64,000 bases of DNA from Dyadobacter sediminis (GCF_005860765.1 NZ_VCEI01000029.1:186001-250000); one strand, 5' to 3'; shown: positions 8,345-18,220, numbered from the stretch's first letter. Program-made: numbers and translations. The notes: a model not told the origin generated them from the sequence alone.

Positions 8345-9787
8345 TTATTTCAACCAATGTTGTTCCATTTCGCTGGCCGGAATGGCAGGTCTTTTCCAGA
8401 GCTCCACTCTGCTTCTGCGATAAGCCGGGCCTTCCAGATCCGAGTATTTAACAAGTCCGTCTCTAAAGGACTTGATCATTAATTCCAGATTTTCCGTTTC
8501 TTCATTCGACCAGTCTTTGTTCTCTTCGGTATGATGAGAAACAGATATGTTTTCCGGTCTGTATTCTATCGAAACAATATCTTCTTCAATAACGAGATCA
8601 ATTGTGCTTGTGGGTGTATTTACTTCCAGTTCACTGGTCAGAACCAATTCCTGAGCAGGAGTATCCATCATGTTTTTGTTACCATAACTGAATTCTATAA
8701 CCGGCTCGATTTTCTTTCCTTTGTTACCGTTTCTCAGTTCAATTCCCGGAATCGGAGATTCAATGCTGTCAAAGCCTGCCGCTACGATTGTTACCCTCAA
8801 TTTATCCCCAAGAGAATCGTCTGTAATGGTCCCGAGCTTAAACATACGGGCTTCGCCTCCAACCTGTGAAAGGACATAACGCCAAATTTCGCGCTGCTCT
8901 TTCATCGTCGCCTCTTTTTTCTTGCTTGTAGCCAAAGTTACAAGTATGCGTTTTGCGCCACGAATGTCTCTGTCATTAAGCAATGGTGAATCCAGTGCTT
9001 CTCTGATGGCAGTCTGAGCACGATCCGCTCCGGTGGACTCGGATGTTCCCATAACGGATTGCCCGGCATTTTTCAGAACTTTTTCAACGTCTTTAAAGTC
9101 TGTATTGATATTTCCGTTTGTCGTAATGATTTCGGAAATACTTTTAACTGCATTCAAAAGAATTCCGTCTGCTTCGGCAAATGCCTGTGTCAGTGTCATA
9201 TCTTCATACAGTTCTTCCAGCTTGTCGTTCAAGACGACGAGAACAGTATCGCTGTATTCCTTCAACTGCTCAATTCCTTCCAGTGCCTGTTCTTTTTTAT
9301 CAAGTCCTTCCCAGGTGTAAGGCGCAGTCACAACGGCAACGGTAAGTTTACCCATTTCCTTGGCCAGCTGCGCAATCACCGGAGCAGCACCTGTTCCGGT
9401 TCCGCCGCCCATACCTGCGGTAATGAAGACCATTTGAATGGAACCTCCCAGCAAACCTTTGATTTCTTCAATTGTTTCCAGAGCGGCTTCTTTTCCCTTG
9501 GCTGCATCTGTGCCGGCACCAAGGCCCTGCGTCAGTGTTGCACCCAGTTGAATTTTTACAGGAACCGGACTATTGGCAAGAGCCTGGCGATCTGTGTTGC
9601 AAACGGCAAATTCCACATCCTTGATTTTATTCTCAAACATGTAGTTAACCGCATTACTTCCTCCTCCGCCAACTCCTATCACCTTGATGATTGCAGGCTC
9701 ATTACGGCTTGTATCATTAGGTTGATCTTTTATGATTTCATTCACAATGTAGTCCTGATCTAAAGAGTGCAACAAGCTAGTATTCAT
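8345..9787 (-). CDS. ftsZ: Cell division protein FtsZ
   Basis: A 480-residue tubulin homologue that forms the Z ring. GTP-binding motifs are visible: GVGGGGSNAVNYM (38-50), the tubulin signature GGGTGTG (127-133), and the synergy-loop region NADxxDF-like DGILLNAVKSISEII further on. The GTPase core ends near residue 345, and a long variable tail of about 130 residues (many Glu and Asn) leads to a conserved basic end (AYRRSRVELWKRPAIPASE). The tail makes it longer than the E. coli protein (383). It is the last gene of the minus-strand division cluster, 40 bases after ftsA. Confidence 0.97.
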   Translation of the reverse strand: MNTSLLHSLDQDYIVNEIIKDQPNDTSRNEPAIIKVIGVGGGGSNAVNYMFENKIKDVEFAVCNTDRQALANSPVPVKIQLGATLTQGLGAGTDAAKGKEAALETIEEIKGLLGGSIQMVFITAGMGGGTGTGAAPVIAQLAKEMGKLTVAVVTAPYTWEGLDKKEQALEGIEQLKEYSDTVLVVLNDKLEELYEDMTLTQAFAEADGILLNAVKSISEIITTNGNINTDFKDVEKVLKNAGQSVMGTSESTGADRAQTAIREALDSPLLNDRDIRGAKRILVTLATSKKKEATMKEQREIWRYVLSQVGGEARMFKLGTITDDSLGDKLRVTIVAAGFDSIESPIPGIELRNGNKGKKIEPVIEFSYGNKNMMDTPAQELVLTSELEVNTPTSTIDLVIEEDIVSIEYRPENISVSHHTEENKDWSNEETENLELMIKSFRDGLVKYSDLEGPAYRRSRVELWKRPAIPASEMEQHWLK

Positions 9788-9827
9788 AATTTCGACGTTG
9801 ATAAGGTGCTACTTATGCTTTATATTT

Positions 9828-11180
9828 TCAATAGTCTCCCAGACTGTCATCTTTTTTACCGATAAGGCTGTTGATATTATCCCAAAAGCTTCCGCCGGAT
9901 TTTTTTACCGGTTCTTTTACTTCCTTCGGTTTTTCTTTCTGGACAATACCCGTGTTGAAAGCAGTTGCCGGCTTGCATACGGATTTTACTCTGGGATCAA
10001 TCGGTTTAAGGCCTGCCCATGCAAGCCCTATTGCTGTACTGAATGTCGAATTGCTTACTGCATCTGCCTTGGCGGTACGTTCCAGATTTTCCGGATAACC
10101 TACCCTGACAGACATATCCGTTACTTTTTCAAAAAGCACTTCTATTTCATCAATGTTTGCAGAACCACCCGTAAGTACAATGCCGCCAATAAGTTTGTCG
10201 AGGTACCCGGACTTTATAATTTCCGCATACACCATTGCAGCGATTTCTTTCAACCTTTCCTCAATAATCAGGGCTACATTTTTTTTCAGCACTTGTTTTG
10301 GCGGCCTGCCCGCCAGGAAATTCACAAGCACTTCAATATTCAAAGGAATATCAGCTGAAACAGCAGCTCCATACTCTTTCTTTAATTGTTCCGCATTTTC
10401 AAGCTGGATGCCGCAACCGATTGCCAGGTCACTGGTTATATGCCTGCCTCCGATTGGAAATGTTGCAATATGACGAATGATACGGTCCTGATAAATAATC
10501 AGATCCGTTGTATGATCACCGATATCGACCAGCGCAATGCCGGCTTTTATTTCATTATCTGTAAGAACCGCGAGACTTGTGGCAAGAGGGCCAAAAACCA
10601 TTTTATCGCATTTGAGATTCTGATCCGCATCCGCCAGACTCTTTTTAGTACGCTGAATGGATTGGTTATTTGCGGATACAATCAGGAAATTTCCGCCCAG
10701 TTTGATTCCGGTTCTTCCTACAGGCTCGCGAACACCTACGGAATTATCCACGACAAATTCCATCGGCAACACATGCAGCACATCGTAATTGGGTTCGATC
10801 TTGGCCCGGTACATATCATCCACCAGCTGATCCACATCCCTTTGTGTCACTTCCTCACCCGAAGAAGCAGACGGACGTATAACACCATCGCTGTGAGAAC
10901 TTATTTTTACCTGCGTACCTCCGAAGCTGACATTTACAACACCAATATCAAGATCTGACCGTAAGGATGCTTCTGACAATGCTTCTCTGATTGCACTTCC
11001 GACTTGTTTTATATTTTCAACAGAACCATTCACAACGGCTCCTGCAGGCACAGGAACTTCACTGAAACCTAAAATTTCAATATTGCTTTGGCGAGATCCT
11101 GATGATGTTCCCTGTGCAGCAACCACGGCTATTTTCGTGCTCCCGATATCTACTCCAACTACAATTTTGTCGTGTGCCAT
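9828..11180 (-). CDS. ftsA: Cell division protein FtsA
   Basis: A 450-residue actin-like ATPase that anchors FtsZ to the membrane. Phosphate-binding loops are VGVDIGSTKIAVVA (8-21) and LVDIGDHTTDLIIY (about 217-230), with the adenosine loop GIVLTGGSANIDEI near 333. The insert between these is the 1C subdomain specific to FtsA. The C-terminus has a Lys/Pro-rich linker (KEKPKEVKEPVKKSGG) and then FWDNINSLIGKKDD, a likely amphipathic membrane-binding helix. It lies between ftsQ (15 bases) and ftsZ. Confidence 0.96.
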   Translation of the reverse strand: MAHDKIVVGVDIGSTKIAVVAAQGTSSGSRQSNIEILGFSEVPVPAGAVVNGSVENIKQVGSAIREALSEASLRSDLDIGVVNVSFGGTQVKISSHSDGVIRPSASSGEEVTQRDVDQLVDDMYRAKIEPNYDVLHVLPMEFVVDNSVGVREPVGRTGIKLGGNFLIVSANNQSIQRTKKSLADADQNLKCDKMVFGPLATSLAVLTDNEIKAGIALVDIGDHTTDLIIYQDRIIRHIATFPIGGRHITSDLAIGCGIQLENAEQLKKEYGAAVSADIPLNIEVLVNFLAGRPPKQVLKKNVALIIEERLKEIAAMVYAEIIKSGYLDKLIGGIVLTGGSANIDEIEVLFEKVTDMSVRVGYPENLERTAKADAVSNSTFSTAIGLAWAGLKPIDPRVKSVCKPATAFNTGIVQKEKPKEVKEPVKKSGGSFWDNINSLIGKKDDSLGDY

Positions 11181-11195
11181 GCTGATGGTGAATTA

Positions 11196-11972
11196 TTATT
11201 CACAAACTATTTGATCTTGAAATTTAACACTTATTCTTTTATATCTGCTCCAGTCCTGGCTTAGCACTTTTCCGTAAAACATTCTCAGTTTTTTGAACTT
11301 TGGCTCATAATTCTCTGCTGTACCAAATTCTATCTGCTGATCACCCAAAACGGTCAGAAAATGAATTTCACCATCTTTGTCAACGTCCAGCTGAGCTATT
11401 TGTGCTTTCCAGAAAGGATCTGTATTAAGAAAACGCAGCAGAGCCACCAGTGAAGCTCCCTTTTTTGTCTCTAGATTCTTAGGATTTTTGAAAAAGGGTC
11501 CGGAAACCAGCAAGGTTCTTGCTGAATAACTTTCTGAAAGTGGAAAAAAAACGCCTTCTTCATTGATATAGTAACCCGATGTATTTTGCAATTCTTCATT
11601 CTGAGAAGTCTGGATCCATCGTGCTAATGGCCTCTCCTGCTCAACTTTGACTACGATATTACCCTTTAAATCCCGAAATACCTGACATTTCTTTATCAAT
11701 TTATTTCTACGAACGCGGCTCTCAAGATCATGCAGGGCTACATCGTCCAGTTTGTTACCCATCAGTGGGTCTCCTCCATTCTCTGTCACAAGCATTTGAA
11801 CGTCCATCTGATTCAAAAAGCGCGTACCCGAATCACCCTGAATATCTATCACCAGATTTGTACATCGTTGATTACCAAGCTTATTTTCTGCCATACCTAT
11901 GCCTATAACCGGCATAATGAGCCACAAACTACGTTTAAACAAAAGCCATGGATAGTCAAATTTACGTAACAT
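11196..11972 (-). CDS. ftsQ: Cell division protein FtsQ/DivIB
   Basis: A 258-residue bitopic membrane protein. A short cytoplasmic start (MLRKFDYPWLLFKR) is followed by one membrane segment (about 15-28), a POTRA-like region (about 38-110) and a beta domain ending in KRISVKFQDQIVCE. Sequence similarity in FtsQ is low, so the call rests on topology, length and position between murC and ftsA, which is the invariant FtsQ place. It links early and late division proteins in the periplasm. Confidence 0.9.
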   Translation of the reverse strand: MLRKFDYPWLLFKRSLWLIMPVIGIGMAENKLGNQRCTNLVIDIQGDSGTRFLNQMDVQMLVTENGGDPLMGNKLDDVALHDLESRVRRNKLIKKCQVFRDLKGNIVVKVEQERPLARWIQTSQNEELQNTSGYYINEEGVFFPLSESYSARTLLVSGPFFKNPKNLETKKGASLVALLRFLNTDPFWKAQIAQLDVDKDGEIHFLTVLGDQQIEFGTAENYEPKFKKLRMFYGKVLSQDWSRYKRISVKFQDQIVCE

Positions 11973-11997
11973 CTTAGTAATATTAAAAATGCTTGCA

Positions 11998-13407
11998 CTA
12001 ATTATTCGTAAATGAATTGTTCAGCCAGTTTTTCACCGGTTCCACTAAAGTATCAATATCTCCGGCTCCAATTGTAACGACTATATCCGTTTTCAAATCA
12101 GCTAAAACATTAAGGACATCTTCTTTAGCTGCTAATTGTTTGTCTGCAATACTTACTTTTTCCAGCAGCATACCAGCATTTACGCCTTCTATCGGCAACT
12201 CTCTTGCAGGATATATTTCAAGCAAAATCAGCCTGTCTGCCAAGGACAGGCTTTCTGCGAACCCGTCTGCAAAATCGCGTGTTCTCGTAAAAAGATGCGG
12301 CTGAAAAATGGCCGTAACATGCCTTCCCGGATACAATCCTTTAACCGAAGACAAAAATGCCTGAATCTCTGCCGGATGATGCGCATAATCATCAATGTAA
12401 ATGTGAGAACCATTTTCAACCTGATACTCAAAGCGTCTTTTTACACCTTTATAATTCTCGAGAGCCTCTTTAATTTTTTCCGGCTTCACACCCAGGTGCA
12501 TAGCTACGGCACTGGCTGCAATGGAATTCTCGATGTTATGATACCCGGGAATTTTCATTGCTATACCGGCAATCTTTCCTTCCGGATGTTCCAGGTCAAA
12601 AACAAAACGGGCATTGCTGATGTGAATATTGGATGCATGATACTCACCGCTGTTCAGACCATAGGTAAAAACCTGTGCTTTGGTTGCAGATGCAATTTCA
12701 AGCCCGTTTTTCATAAATAATATGCCATTATCATCAATCTGCCCAACAAATTCACGAAAAGATTCCAGTACTGCTTCGTGCTTGCCATAAATATCCAGAT
12801 GATCTGCGTCTGTGGACGTCACAATGGCGATTTCCGGAAAAAGGGTCAGAAAGGATCGGTCAAATTCATCTGCTTCGACTACACAAATTACTTCTTCCAA
12901 ATGGTGAGTTGGCTCATTAAGCAGAAGGTTGGTACCATAATTCTGTGTAATCCCGCCCAGAAAAGCCGTGCTGTTGACATGGGCATGACGAAGAATATGC
13001 GCAACCAGGGATGAAGTAGTGGTTTTTCCGTGTGTTCCGGCCACACCGACGGTACGCAAGTTTCTGGTCAATAATCCCAGTACCTGCGATCTTTTCAGGA
13101 TCAGGAAGTTTCCATCCCGGAAGTAATTCATTTGCTTGTGCTGAACAGGAACTGCAGGTGTATAGATAATCAGTGTCTGTGCCGAATCTTCTCTGAATGC
13201 AGCCGGAATAGTTTCAACTTCATCATCCAGATTAACTGCTATGTCTTCTTCAATCAATTTCTGGACCAGCGGAGTCAGTGTTTTGTCATACCCGGCAACA
13301 TGAAAGCCATTGGCTTTAAACCATCTTGCCAGCGCGCTCATGCCGATACCGCCGATTCCTACAAAGTAAACATATTTCCAATCCGTCATTGAAGATGACA
13401 TAAGCAC
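11998..13407 (-). CDS. murC: UDP-N-acetylmuramate--L-alanine ligase
   Basis: A 469-residue Mur ligase that adds L-Ala to UDP-MurNAc in the cytoplasm. The UDP-binding loop GIGGIGMSALA lies at 17-27, the ATP P-loop GTHGKTTTS at 124-132, and the central DEFDRSFL (in VEADEFD) and DYAHHPAEI (about 343) motifs are typical of MurC. An internal ATG (Met7, MTDWKYVYF) is an equally good start. It follows murG by 19 bases and precedes ftsQ in one transcript direction. Confidence 0.97.
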   Translation of the reverse strand: MLMSSSMTDWKYVYFVGIGGIGMSALARWFKANGFHVAGYDKTLTPLVQKLIEEDIAVNLDDEVETIPAAFREDSAQTLIIYTPAVPVQHKQMNYFRDGNFLILKRSQVLGLLTRNLRTVGVAGTHGKTTTSSLVAHILRHAHVNSTAFLGGITQNYGTNLLLNEPTHHLEEVICVVEADEFDRSFLTLFPEIAIVTSTDADHLDIYGKHEAVLESFREFVGQIDDNGILFMKNGLEIASATKAQVFTYGLNSGEYHASNIHISNARFVFDLEHPEGKIAGIAMKIPGYHNIENSIAASAVAMHLGVKPEKIKEALENYKGVKRRFEYQVENGSHIYIDDYAHHPAEIQAFLSSVKGLYPGRHVTAIFQPHLFTRTRDFADGFAESLSLADRLILLEIYPARELPIEGVNAGMLLEKVSIADKQLAAKEDVLNVLADLKTDIVVTIGAGDIDTLVEPVKNWLNNSFTNN

Positions 13408-13426
13408 TTAAATTTCTGATAATTAT

Positions 13427-14521
13427 TTAAATTAATTTTAATACCTCCAGAGCTATATCGTTCGCAGCTGATGGCCTTGCCAGTTTTCTGATATTGGTTT
13501 TAAGTTCTTCCTGTTTGCCTATATCGCTCATCAATGCAAGCACATCCGGAATCAGATCTTCTTTCGCTCTGGAATCGCGGATAAGCAAAGCTGCCTGCTG
13601 CGATACGAGAGTCAAGGCATTTTTGGTTTGATGATCTTCGGATGCCAATGGATAAGGCACCAGAATTGCAGGCTTGGCCGCAAGGCACAGTTCGGAAACG
13701 GACAATGCGCCGGCCCTTGAAATGACTACATCCGAAACGGCATACGCCAGATCCATTTCATAGATAAACTCAAAAACCTTGATTTTATTGGTTTTAAGCT
13801 TTTCAACAGCTGCTTTGGCTGTATCAATATATGCTTTGCCCGTCTGCCACAAAACCTGATGCCCGGCTTCAATCAGCTTGCCTAAACCTGCATCTATACT
13901 CTCGTTTATAGACCTTGCACCCAGACTTCCGCCCATGATAAACAGCGTTTTGTCTGAATCCGACAAACCAAAATGAACTATTCCGGCTTTTCTTTTGGAC
14001 GATACATCCACAATATCATTCCGGACAGGATTGCCTAAAAGCGCAATTTTCTCTTTTGGAAAGAATGCTTCCATTTCAGGATAAGCAACACAGATCTTTT
14101 TTGCCCTTTTAGCCAACAATTTGTTGGTAATTCCCGCATAGGAATTCTGTTCCTGAATCAGGGTGGGAATGCCGGCAAGTGAAGCCATCATCAGCAGAGG
14201 CCCGCTGGCAAATCCGCCAACCCCAACGGCTACATCCGGCCTGAAATCACGGATGATCTGCCTGGCTTTTGACAAGCTGTTAACGAGTTTGAAAGGGAAC
14301 GCAAGGTTGTCGAGAGACAACTCTCTTTTGATGCCGACTATGGGCAAACCGACAATTTCATACCCTGCGCGCGGCACTTTTTCCATCTCCATTTTACCCA
14401 GTGCACCTACAAACAGCACTTCCAGATCAGGAACCTGCTGTTGTAATGCGTTTGCAATGGCAATAGCCGGATAAATATGTCCGCCCGTTCCGCCTCCGCT
14501 GATAATTACTCGTTTTGACAT
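13427..14521 (-). CDS. murG: UDP-GlcNAc:undecaprenyl-PP-MurNAc-pentapeptide GlcNAc transferase
   Basis: A 364-residue GT-B glycosyltransferase that converts lipid I to lipid II on the inner membrane face. The first glycine-rich loop is SGGGTGGHIYPAIAIA (8-23), the second is GVGGFASGP (about 101), the third MGGSLGARSINE (about 196). The UDP-binding region RAGALSVSEL (about 265) and PYPLASEDHQTKNA (about 289) are characteristic. It begins three bases after ftsW ends. Confidence 0.97.
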   Translation of the reverse strand: MSKRVIISGGGTGGHIYPAIAIANALQQQVPDLEVLFVGALGKMEMEKVPRAGYEIVGLPIVGIKRELSLDNLAFPFKLVNSLSKARQIIRDFRPDVAVGVGGFASGPLLMMASLAGIPTLIQEQNSYAGITNKLLAKRAKKICVAYPEMEAFFPKEKIALLGNPVRNDIVDVSSKRKAGIVHFGLSDSDKTLFIMGGSLGARSINESIDAGLGKLIEAGHQVLWQTGKAYIDTAKAAVEKLKTNKIKVFEFIYEMDLAYAVSDVVISRAGALSVSELCLAAKPAILVPYPLASEDHQTKNALTLVSQQAALLIRDSRAKEDLIPDVLALMSDIGKQEELKTNIRKLARPSAANDIALEVLKLI

Positions 14522-14524
14522 TTT

Positions 14525-15679
14525 TTAAATCCTTTTTTCTTCAAGCGTTTCTCCACGACTCACACTAAGGATCATTCCCATAGCAATACCTGTAAAAATC
14601 AGGGAAGTTCCCCCCTGACTGAAAAACGGCAATGTCTGACCGGTAACAGGAACCAGCCCGACCGTCACTGCCATTGCAGAAAACGCCTGACTAACCACAA
14701 TAAATGTCAGGCCAGCTGACAGAAGTCCGCCGAAAGGCCTTTTTGTAGCTTCAATTGCTTTGAGTCCCCGGTACAAAAGGATCAGATAGAAAACAATCAG
14801 GATCGTGCCCCCGACTGTTCCGTATTCTTCAACGGCAACTGCGAAAATAAAGTCTTTTTGAGGTTCCGGAAGAAATCGCTTCTGTCTGCTTTTGGAAACA
14901 CCTTCTCCGTATAAACCGCCACGCGCCATCGCCATGTAAGACTGCTGAGACTGGTAAACGACAACATCTTTATCAAAAAAAGTAGCAATTCTGCTCTGTG
15001 CCGTTCCCGAGCGTTGAGTAGAATTAAGAAGGATTGCAATCGTGGCAAAAAACACTAATCCAAGCGCCGTAAACAAGAGATAATGCAAAGGAACTTTTCC
15101 TACGAACATAAGTAAAAAACAAATGCCCGCAAGCATCACAGCCGTTGAGACATTACTGGTAAAAATCAGTCCGCATACGACACCGACCAATGCAAGCGGC
15201 TCCATAAAAAGCTCACGGGTGTTCCAGCCACCTTTGATATGACGTGCGAGGATAAGCGACAAATGTGCAATCAGAGCAACTTTTGCCCATTCGGATGGTT
15301 GAAATCGCTGCCCGATAATCGGAATTTCAATCCATCTGGCAGCATCATTTACAGACCGCCCGAAAAACATGGTAAAAATCAGCAGCAGAATAGAACTCCA
15401 TACAGCCAGCCTTGTAAAATAGACAAACCGTATATAAGGAATCCGGTGCACAAAAAACATCACGACCAGGGAAACGACACACAACAGTACATGCTTGTAA
15501 AGATAATACTCCGTGTCCCCCCCCATCTGACTATACGCATCTTTAACACTCGCACTATATACTACTACAATACTCCACAGTAGCATGATAATGCATATTC
15601 CCCATATCCATGGATCACCTTTCAGATTCTTTGCAATCCATGCCTGCGTATCTTCCCTCGATTTTGTCAAAAAACTCAT
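14525..15679 (-). CDS. ftsW: Peptidoglycan polymerase FtsW (SEDS family)
   Basis: A 384-residue polytopic membrane protein with about ten hydrophobic segments. SEDS landmarks are GRSVNDAARWIEI, FQPSEWAKVALI (about residues 130-143), the long extracytoplasmic loop with SQQSYMAMARGGLYGEGVSKSRQKRFLPEPQKDFIFAV, and the late PVTGQTLPFFSQGGTSL (about 340-356). It polymerises lipid II at the septum with a class B PBP. The partner ftsI is not in this window. The position between murD and murG is the standard FtsW place. Confidence 0.95.
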   Translation of the reverse strand: MSFLTKSREDTQAWIAKNLKGDPWIWGICIIMLLWSIVVVYSASVKDAYSQMGGDTEYYLYKHVLLCVVSLVVMFFVHRIPYIRFVYFTRLAVWSSILLLIFTMFFGRSVNDAARWIEIPIIGQRFQPSEWAKVALIAHLSLILARHIKGGWNTRELFMEPLALVGVVCGLIFTSNVSTAVMLAGICFLLMFVGKVPLHYLLFTALGLVFFATIAILLNSTQRSGTAQSRIATFFDKDVVVYQSQQSYMAMARGGLYGEGVSKSRQKRFLPEPQKDFIFAVAVEEYGTVGGTILIVFYLILLYRGLKAIEATKRPFGGLLSAGLTFIVVSQAFSAMAVTVGLVPVTGQTLPFFSQGGTSLIFTGIAMGMILSVSRGETLEEKRI

Positions 15680-15711
15680 ATTAACTGCCTGAAATGTGTG
15701 AAGCTGAAATA

Positions 15712-17058
15712 CTATGAATGAACAAGATTTCTTACAGCAGCCTTGAACTTGTTACCCCGGTCTTCGTAATTCTGAAACAAATCGAAACTTGCACAGGCCG
15801 GTGAAAGCAAAACAACATCGCCCGGAACACTCCATTCCTGCGCTTTGTTCACTGCATTCTGGACATCCTGCGTGGTATATATATGTGCGACTATTCCCGT
15901 AAAATAGTCTCTAAGCTTTTCAAAATCTTTGCTTAAAATAATCAGCCCTTTGACCTTGTTTCGTACAAGTTCTTCAATCTGGCTGTAATCATTTCCTTTA
16001 TCAACGCCTCCTGCAATCAAAATAACAGGTTGTTCAAAACTGCCCAAAGCATAAAATACGGAATCGACATTGGTTGCTTTGGAATCATTGATATAAGTCA
16101 CCTCATGAATCGTTTCCACTTCTTCCAGCCTGTGCGGGGCATTCCGGAAAGAAAGCAATCCTTCACGTATGGCAACCGGGTTCAAGCCGCAAAGCTGGGC
16201 AATCGTTATTGCAGCAAGTGCATTTACCGCGTTGTGCGGGCCTTTTACAGGCAATTCTGCAAAATCCTCTTCAAACGATTTTCCGCTAACGTTCGAGATC
16301 AGTTTTCTGTTAAAGAAATACGCACCTTGTTCTGTTTCGCTTTCAAGAGAAACTGCCAGCATGGAAGAAGGAATATTTCTTTTCTCGATTTCTTTTCTGA
16401 TTACTTCACTGTCCTGAAAATAAATAAAATGATCTTCCGCTGTCTGGTTACGAATGATATTGAATTTGGAATCAATGTAGTTTTGAAAATTATAATCATA
16501 CCGGTCCAGATGATCCGGCGTAATATTGAGCAGAACGGCCATATGCGGCCGGAAATGAATGATATTGTCCAGCTGAAAACTGCTTATTTCCAGAACGTAA
16601 TATTCATAATCTTTTTCAGCAACCTGCCATGCAAAGCTATCGCCGATATTGCCTGCAAGTCCGACATGAAGGCCTGCATTCTTTAATAAATGATAAGCAA
16701 GAAGCGTAGTAGTAGTTTTACCGTTGCTGCCGGTAATCGCTATTATTTTTGCATCGGTATAGCCGGAAGCAAATTCAATTTCAGAAATAACAGGAATTTC
16801 TTTTTCCTTCAATGCCCGGATTAAAGGCACCGTATCCGGAATTCCCGGACTTTTAATGACCAGATCTGCATCAAAAATCCTTGCTTCAGAATGGATTCCC
16901 TGTTCGAAAGGTATATTTTCACGGGTCAGAATGTCACTGTATTTCTGGTGCAATTGGCTGCGATCTGATAAAAACACATCAAAACCTTTATTTCTGGCCA
17001 GAATTGCAGCTCCGACTCCGCTTTCTCCTCCACCCAAAACAATAACCTTTTTTTGCAC
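15712..17058 (-). CDS. murD: UDP-N-acetylmuramoyl-L-alanine--D-glutamate ligase
   Basis: A 448-residue Mur ligase adding D-Glu to UDP-MurNAc-L-Ala. The N-terminal UDP site is LGGGESGVGAA (8-18), the P-loop GSNGKTTTT is at 110-118, and the C-terminal domain holds YINDSKATNVDS (about 326), GGVDKGNDY, and the closing LSPACASFDLFQNYEDRG, all MurD hallmarks. It is the first gene of the cluster here. The genes usually before it (mraZ to mraY) are absent, and the upstream neighbour is unrelated. Confidence 0.97.
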   Translation of the reverse strand: MQKKVIVLGGGESGVGAAILARNKGFDVFLSDRSQLHQKYSDILTRENIPFEQGIHSEARIFDADLVIKSPGIPDTVPLIRALKEKEIPVISEIEFASGYTDAKIIAITGSNGKTTTTLLAYHLLKNAGLHVGLAGNIGDSFAWQVAEKDYEYYVLEISSFQLDNIIHFRPHMAVLLNITPDHLDRYDYNFQNYIDSKFNIIRNQTAEDHFIYFQDSEVIRKEIEKRNIPSSMLAVSLESETEQGAYFFNRKLISNVSGKSFEEDFAELPVKGPHNAVNALAAITIAQLCGLNPVAIREGLLSFRNAPHRLEEVETIHEVTYINDSKATNVDSVFYALGSFEQPVILIAGGVDKGNDYSQIEELVRNKVKGLIILSKDFEKLRDYFTGIVAHIYTTQDVQNAVNKAQEWSVPGDVVLLSPACASFDLFQNYEDRGNKFKAAVRNLVHS

Positions 17059-17095
17059 AAGAATTTATTTAATCGTTAAAGACAATCATCCGATA

Positions 17096-17103
17096 CGAAG
17101 GTA
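17096..17103 (-). promoter_or_regulatory. Weak -7-like box before murD
   Basis: TACCTTCG on the minus strand differs from TAnnTTTG at one base and stands 38 bases before the murD ATG. It is the only candidate start site for the murD-ftsZ transcript between the upstream terminator and murD. Confidence 0.25.
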
Positions 17104-17149
17104 AATCTTTTAAAGAAAATTTTTTTTACTCTTGTCGAATAACTATAAT

Positions 17150-17183
17150 AAAAAAGAGACGCATGTGCATGCGCCTCTTTTTC
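17150..17183 (-). terminator. Terminator after the DUF3078 gene
   Basis: Fifteen-base inverted repeat with one mismatch (AAAAAGAGxCGCATG / CATGCGxCTCTTTTT) and A/T runs on both sides. On the minus strand it ends the DUF3078 transcript and insulates the murD cluster from it. Confidence 0.8.
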
Positions 17184-17287
17184 CCGATTTATTTTTGCCC
17201 GGAAACTTTTTTGATGTATGTCTTTAAATAGTTTGAGTTACTGAATTTTAAAAAGTTCCGTTCCGGAAATTCTTAACTCAAATAGTA

Positions 17288-18220
17288 TTATTTAAAAGTG
17301 TATAAAAAGCCGATGCTCAGTGCTTGTGCAAACTGGACTTTCCGGCTTTGATCTTCATCATAAACGATGATAGCGCCCAGATTGGCATTGATGTATTTGT
17401 TTACTTTTGCTGTAAACATGGCATCAAGCCGGTTATCCGTATTAAAAGGCTTTGCAAAGCCGGAAAACAGCTGATACCTGAATTTCAGGTTTACATTTTT
17501 AGCAAGGTCTTTGTCGAAATTGGCAACAATCTGTAATAATGCAGCTTCATTCCTTAATCTTTTTCCGATTGGAACACCATAATTTTGTTGATCCGGCGTG
17601 TTGACGTATAAATATCTGTCCATAACGATGGTTTGACGAAGTGCGCCGGGCGCAAAATCAATAAAGAAATAAGAAGCGGGCCGGAACTCAATACCGATTG
17701 CCTCGGTTACATAGGCCGGCGAAAACAATCCGGAAACTTTTCTTTTGAAGAAAACAGAATCTGTTGCTGACGAATAATTGTAGCCCGGCGAGAATTGGGA
17801 AAGAAAATTGATGTTTGTAAACAAGCTCCATTTCGCAGTCAGTTCACGGTTATACTTTGTATCAAAGAAAATCCTGTCCGCATTTTTACGGCTTTCCTGT
17901 CCTTTGTTCCTGACAATGCCGTATTGCGACTGAAAATCGTTCCGCCATGCATTCCGGCCTGATTTCTTTTCTTTCAATGCATTGAAAAACAGCCCAACGG
18001 CAACCGAGTTTACGCCTCCACCCGTCCAGTTCGAGCTGAAAGATCCCTGATTTAAGTTCGCACCAAACTCAATTTTCTGCCATATGGTATCTTTTTGTAA
18101 TTTAAGTTTTGCAAGGTTAACAGGATTGGTAAAATCAACAATACGTTGCGAATATCCGGGTAAGACTGCAGCAATCAGAATTAAAAGAAAAAGAAAGCTG
18201 CTACGAAATTCCTCACTCAT
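17288..18220 (-). CDS. DUF3078 outer membrane protein
   Basis: A 310-residue exported protein. The N-terminus has a signal peptide (FLFLLILIAAVLPGYSQ, cleavage after YSQ). The rest is rich in alternating aromatic/polar strands (SFSSNWTGGGVNSVAVGLFFNAL, FFIDFAPGALRQTIV, LKFRYQLFSGF, IGFLYTFK), ending in a terminal aromatic strand as in outer membrane beta-barrels. The NQGSFSSNWTGGG motif is a DUF3078 hallmark. Function unknown. It is monocistronic, with its own terminator. Confidence 0.82.
   Translation of the reverse strand: MSEEFRSSFLFLLILIAAVLPGYSQRIVDFTNPVNLAKLKLQKDTIWQKIEFGANLNQGSFSSNWTGGGVNSVAVGLFFNALKEKKSGRNAWRNDFQSQYGIVRNKGQESRKNADRIFFDTKYNRELTAKWSLFTNINFLSQFSPGYNYSSATDSVFFKRKVSGLFSPAYVTEAIGIEFRPASYFFIDFAPGALRQTIVMDRYLYVNTPDQQNYGVPIGKRLRNEAALLQIVANFDKDLAKNVNLKFRYQLFSGFAKPFNTDNRLDAMFTAKVNKYINANLGAIIVYDEDQSRKVQFAQALSIGFLYTFK

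Noticed and set aside
9059..9763. Open frame of 234 codons on the plus strand inside ftsZ
   Set aside because: Antisense to ftsZ, rich in Cys/Phe/Ile with no recognisable domain; ftsZ codes in the opposite frame with full family motifs.
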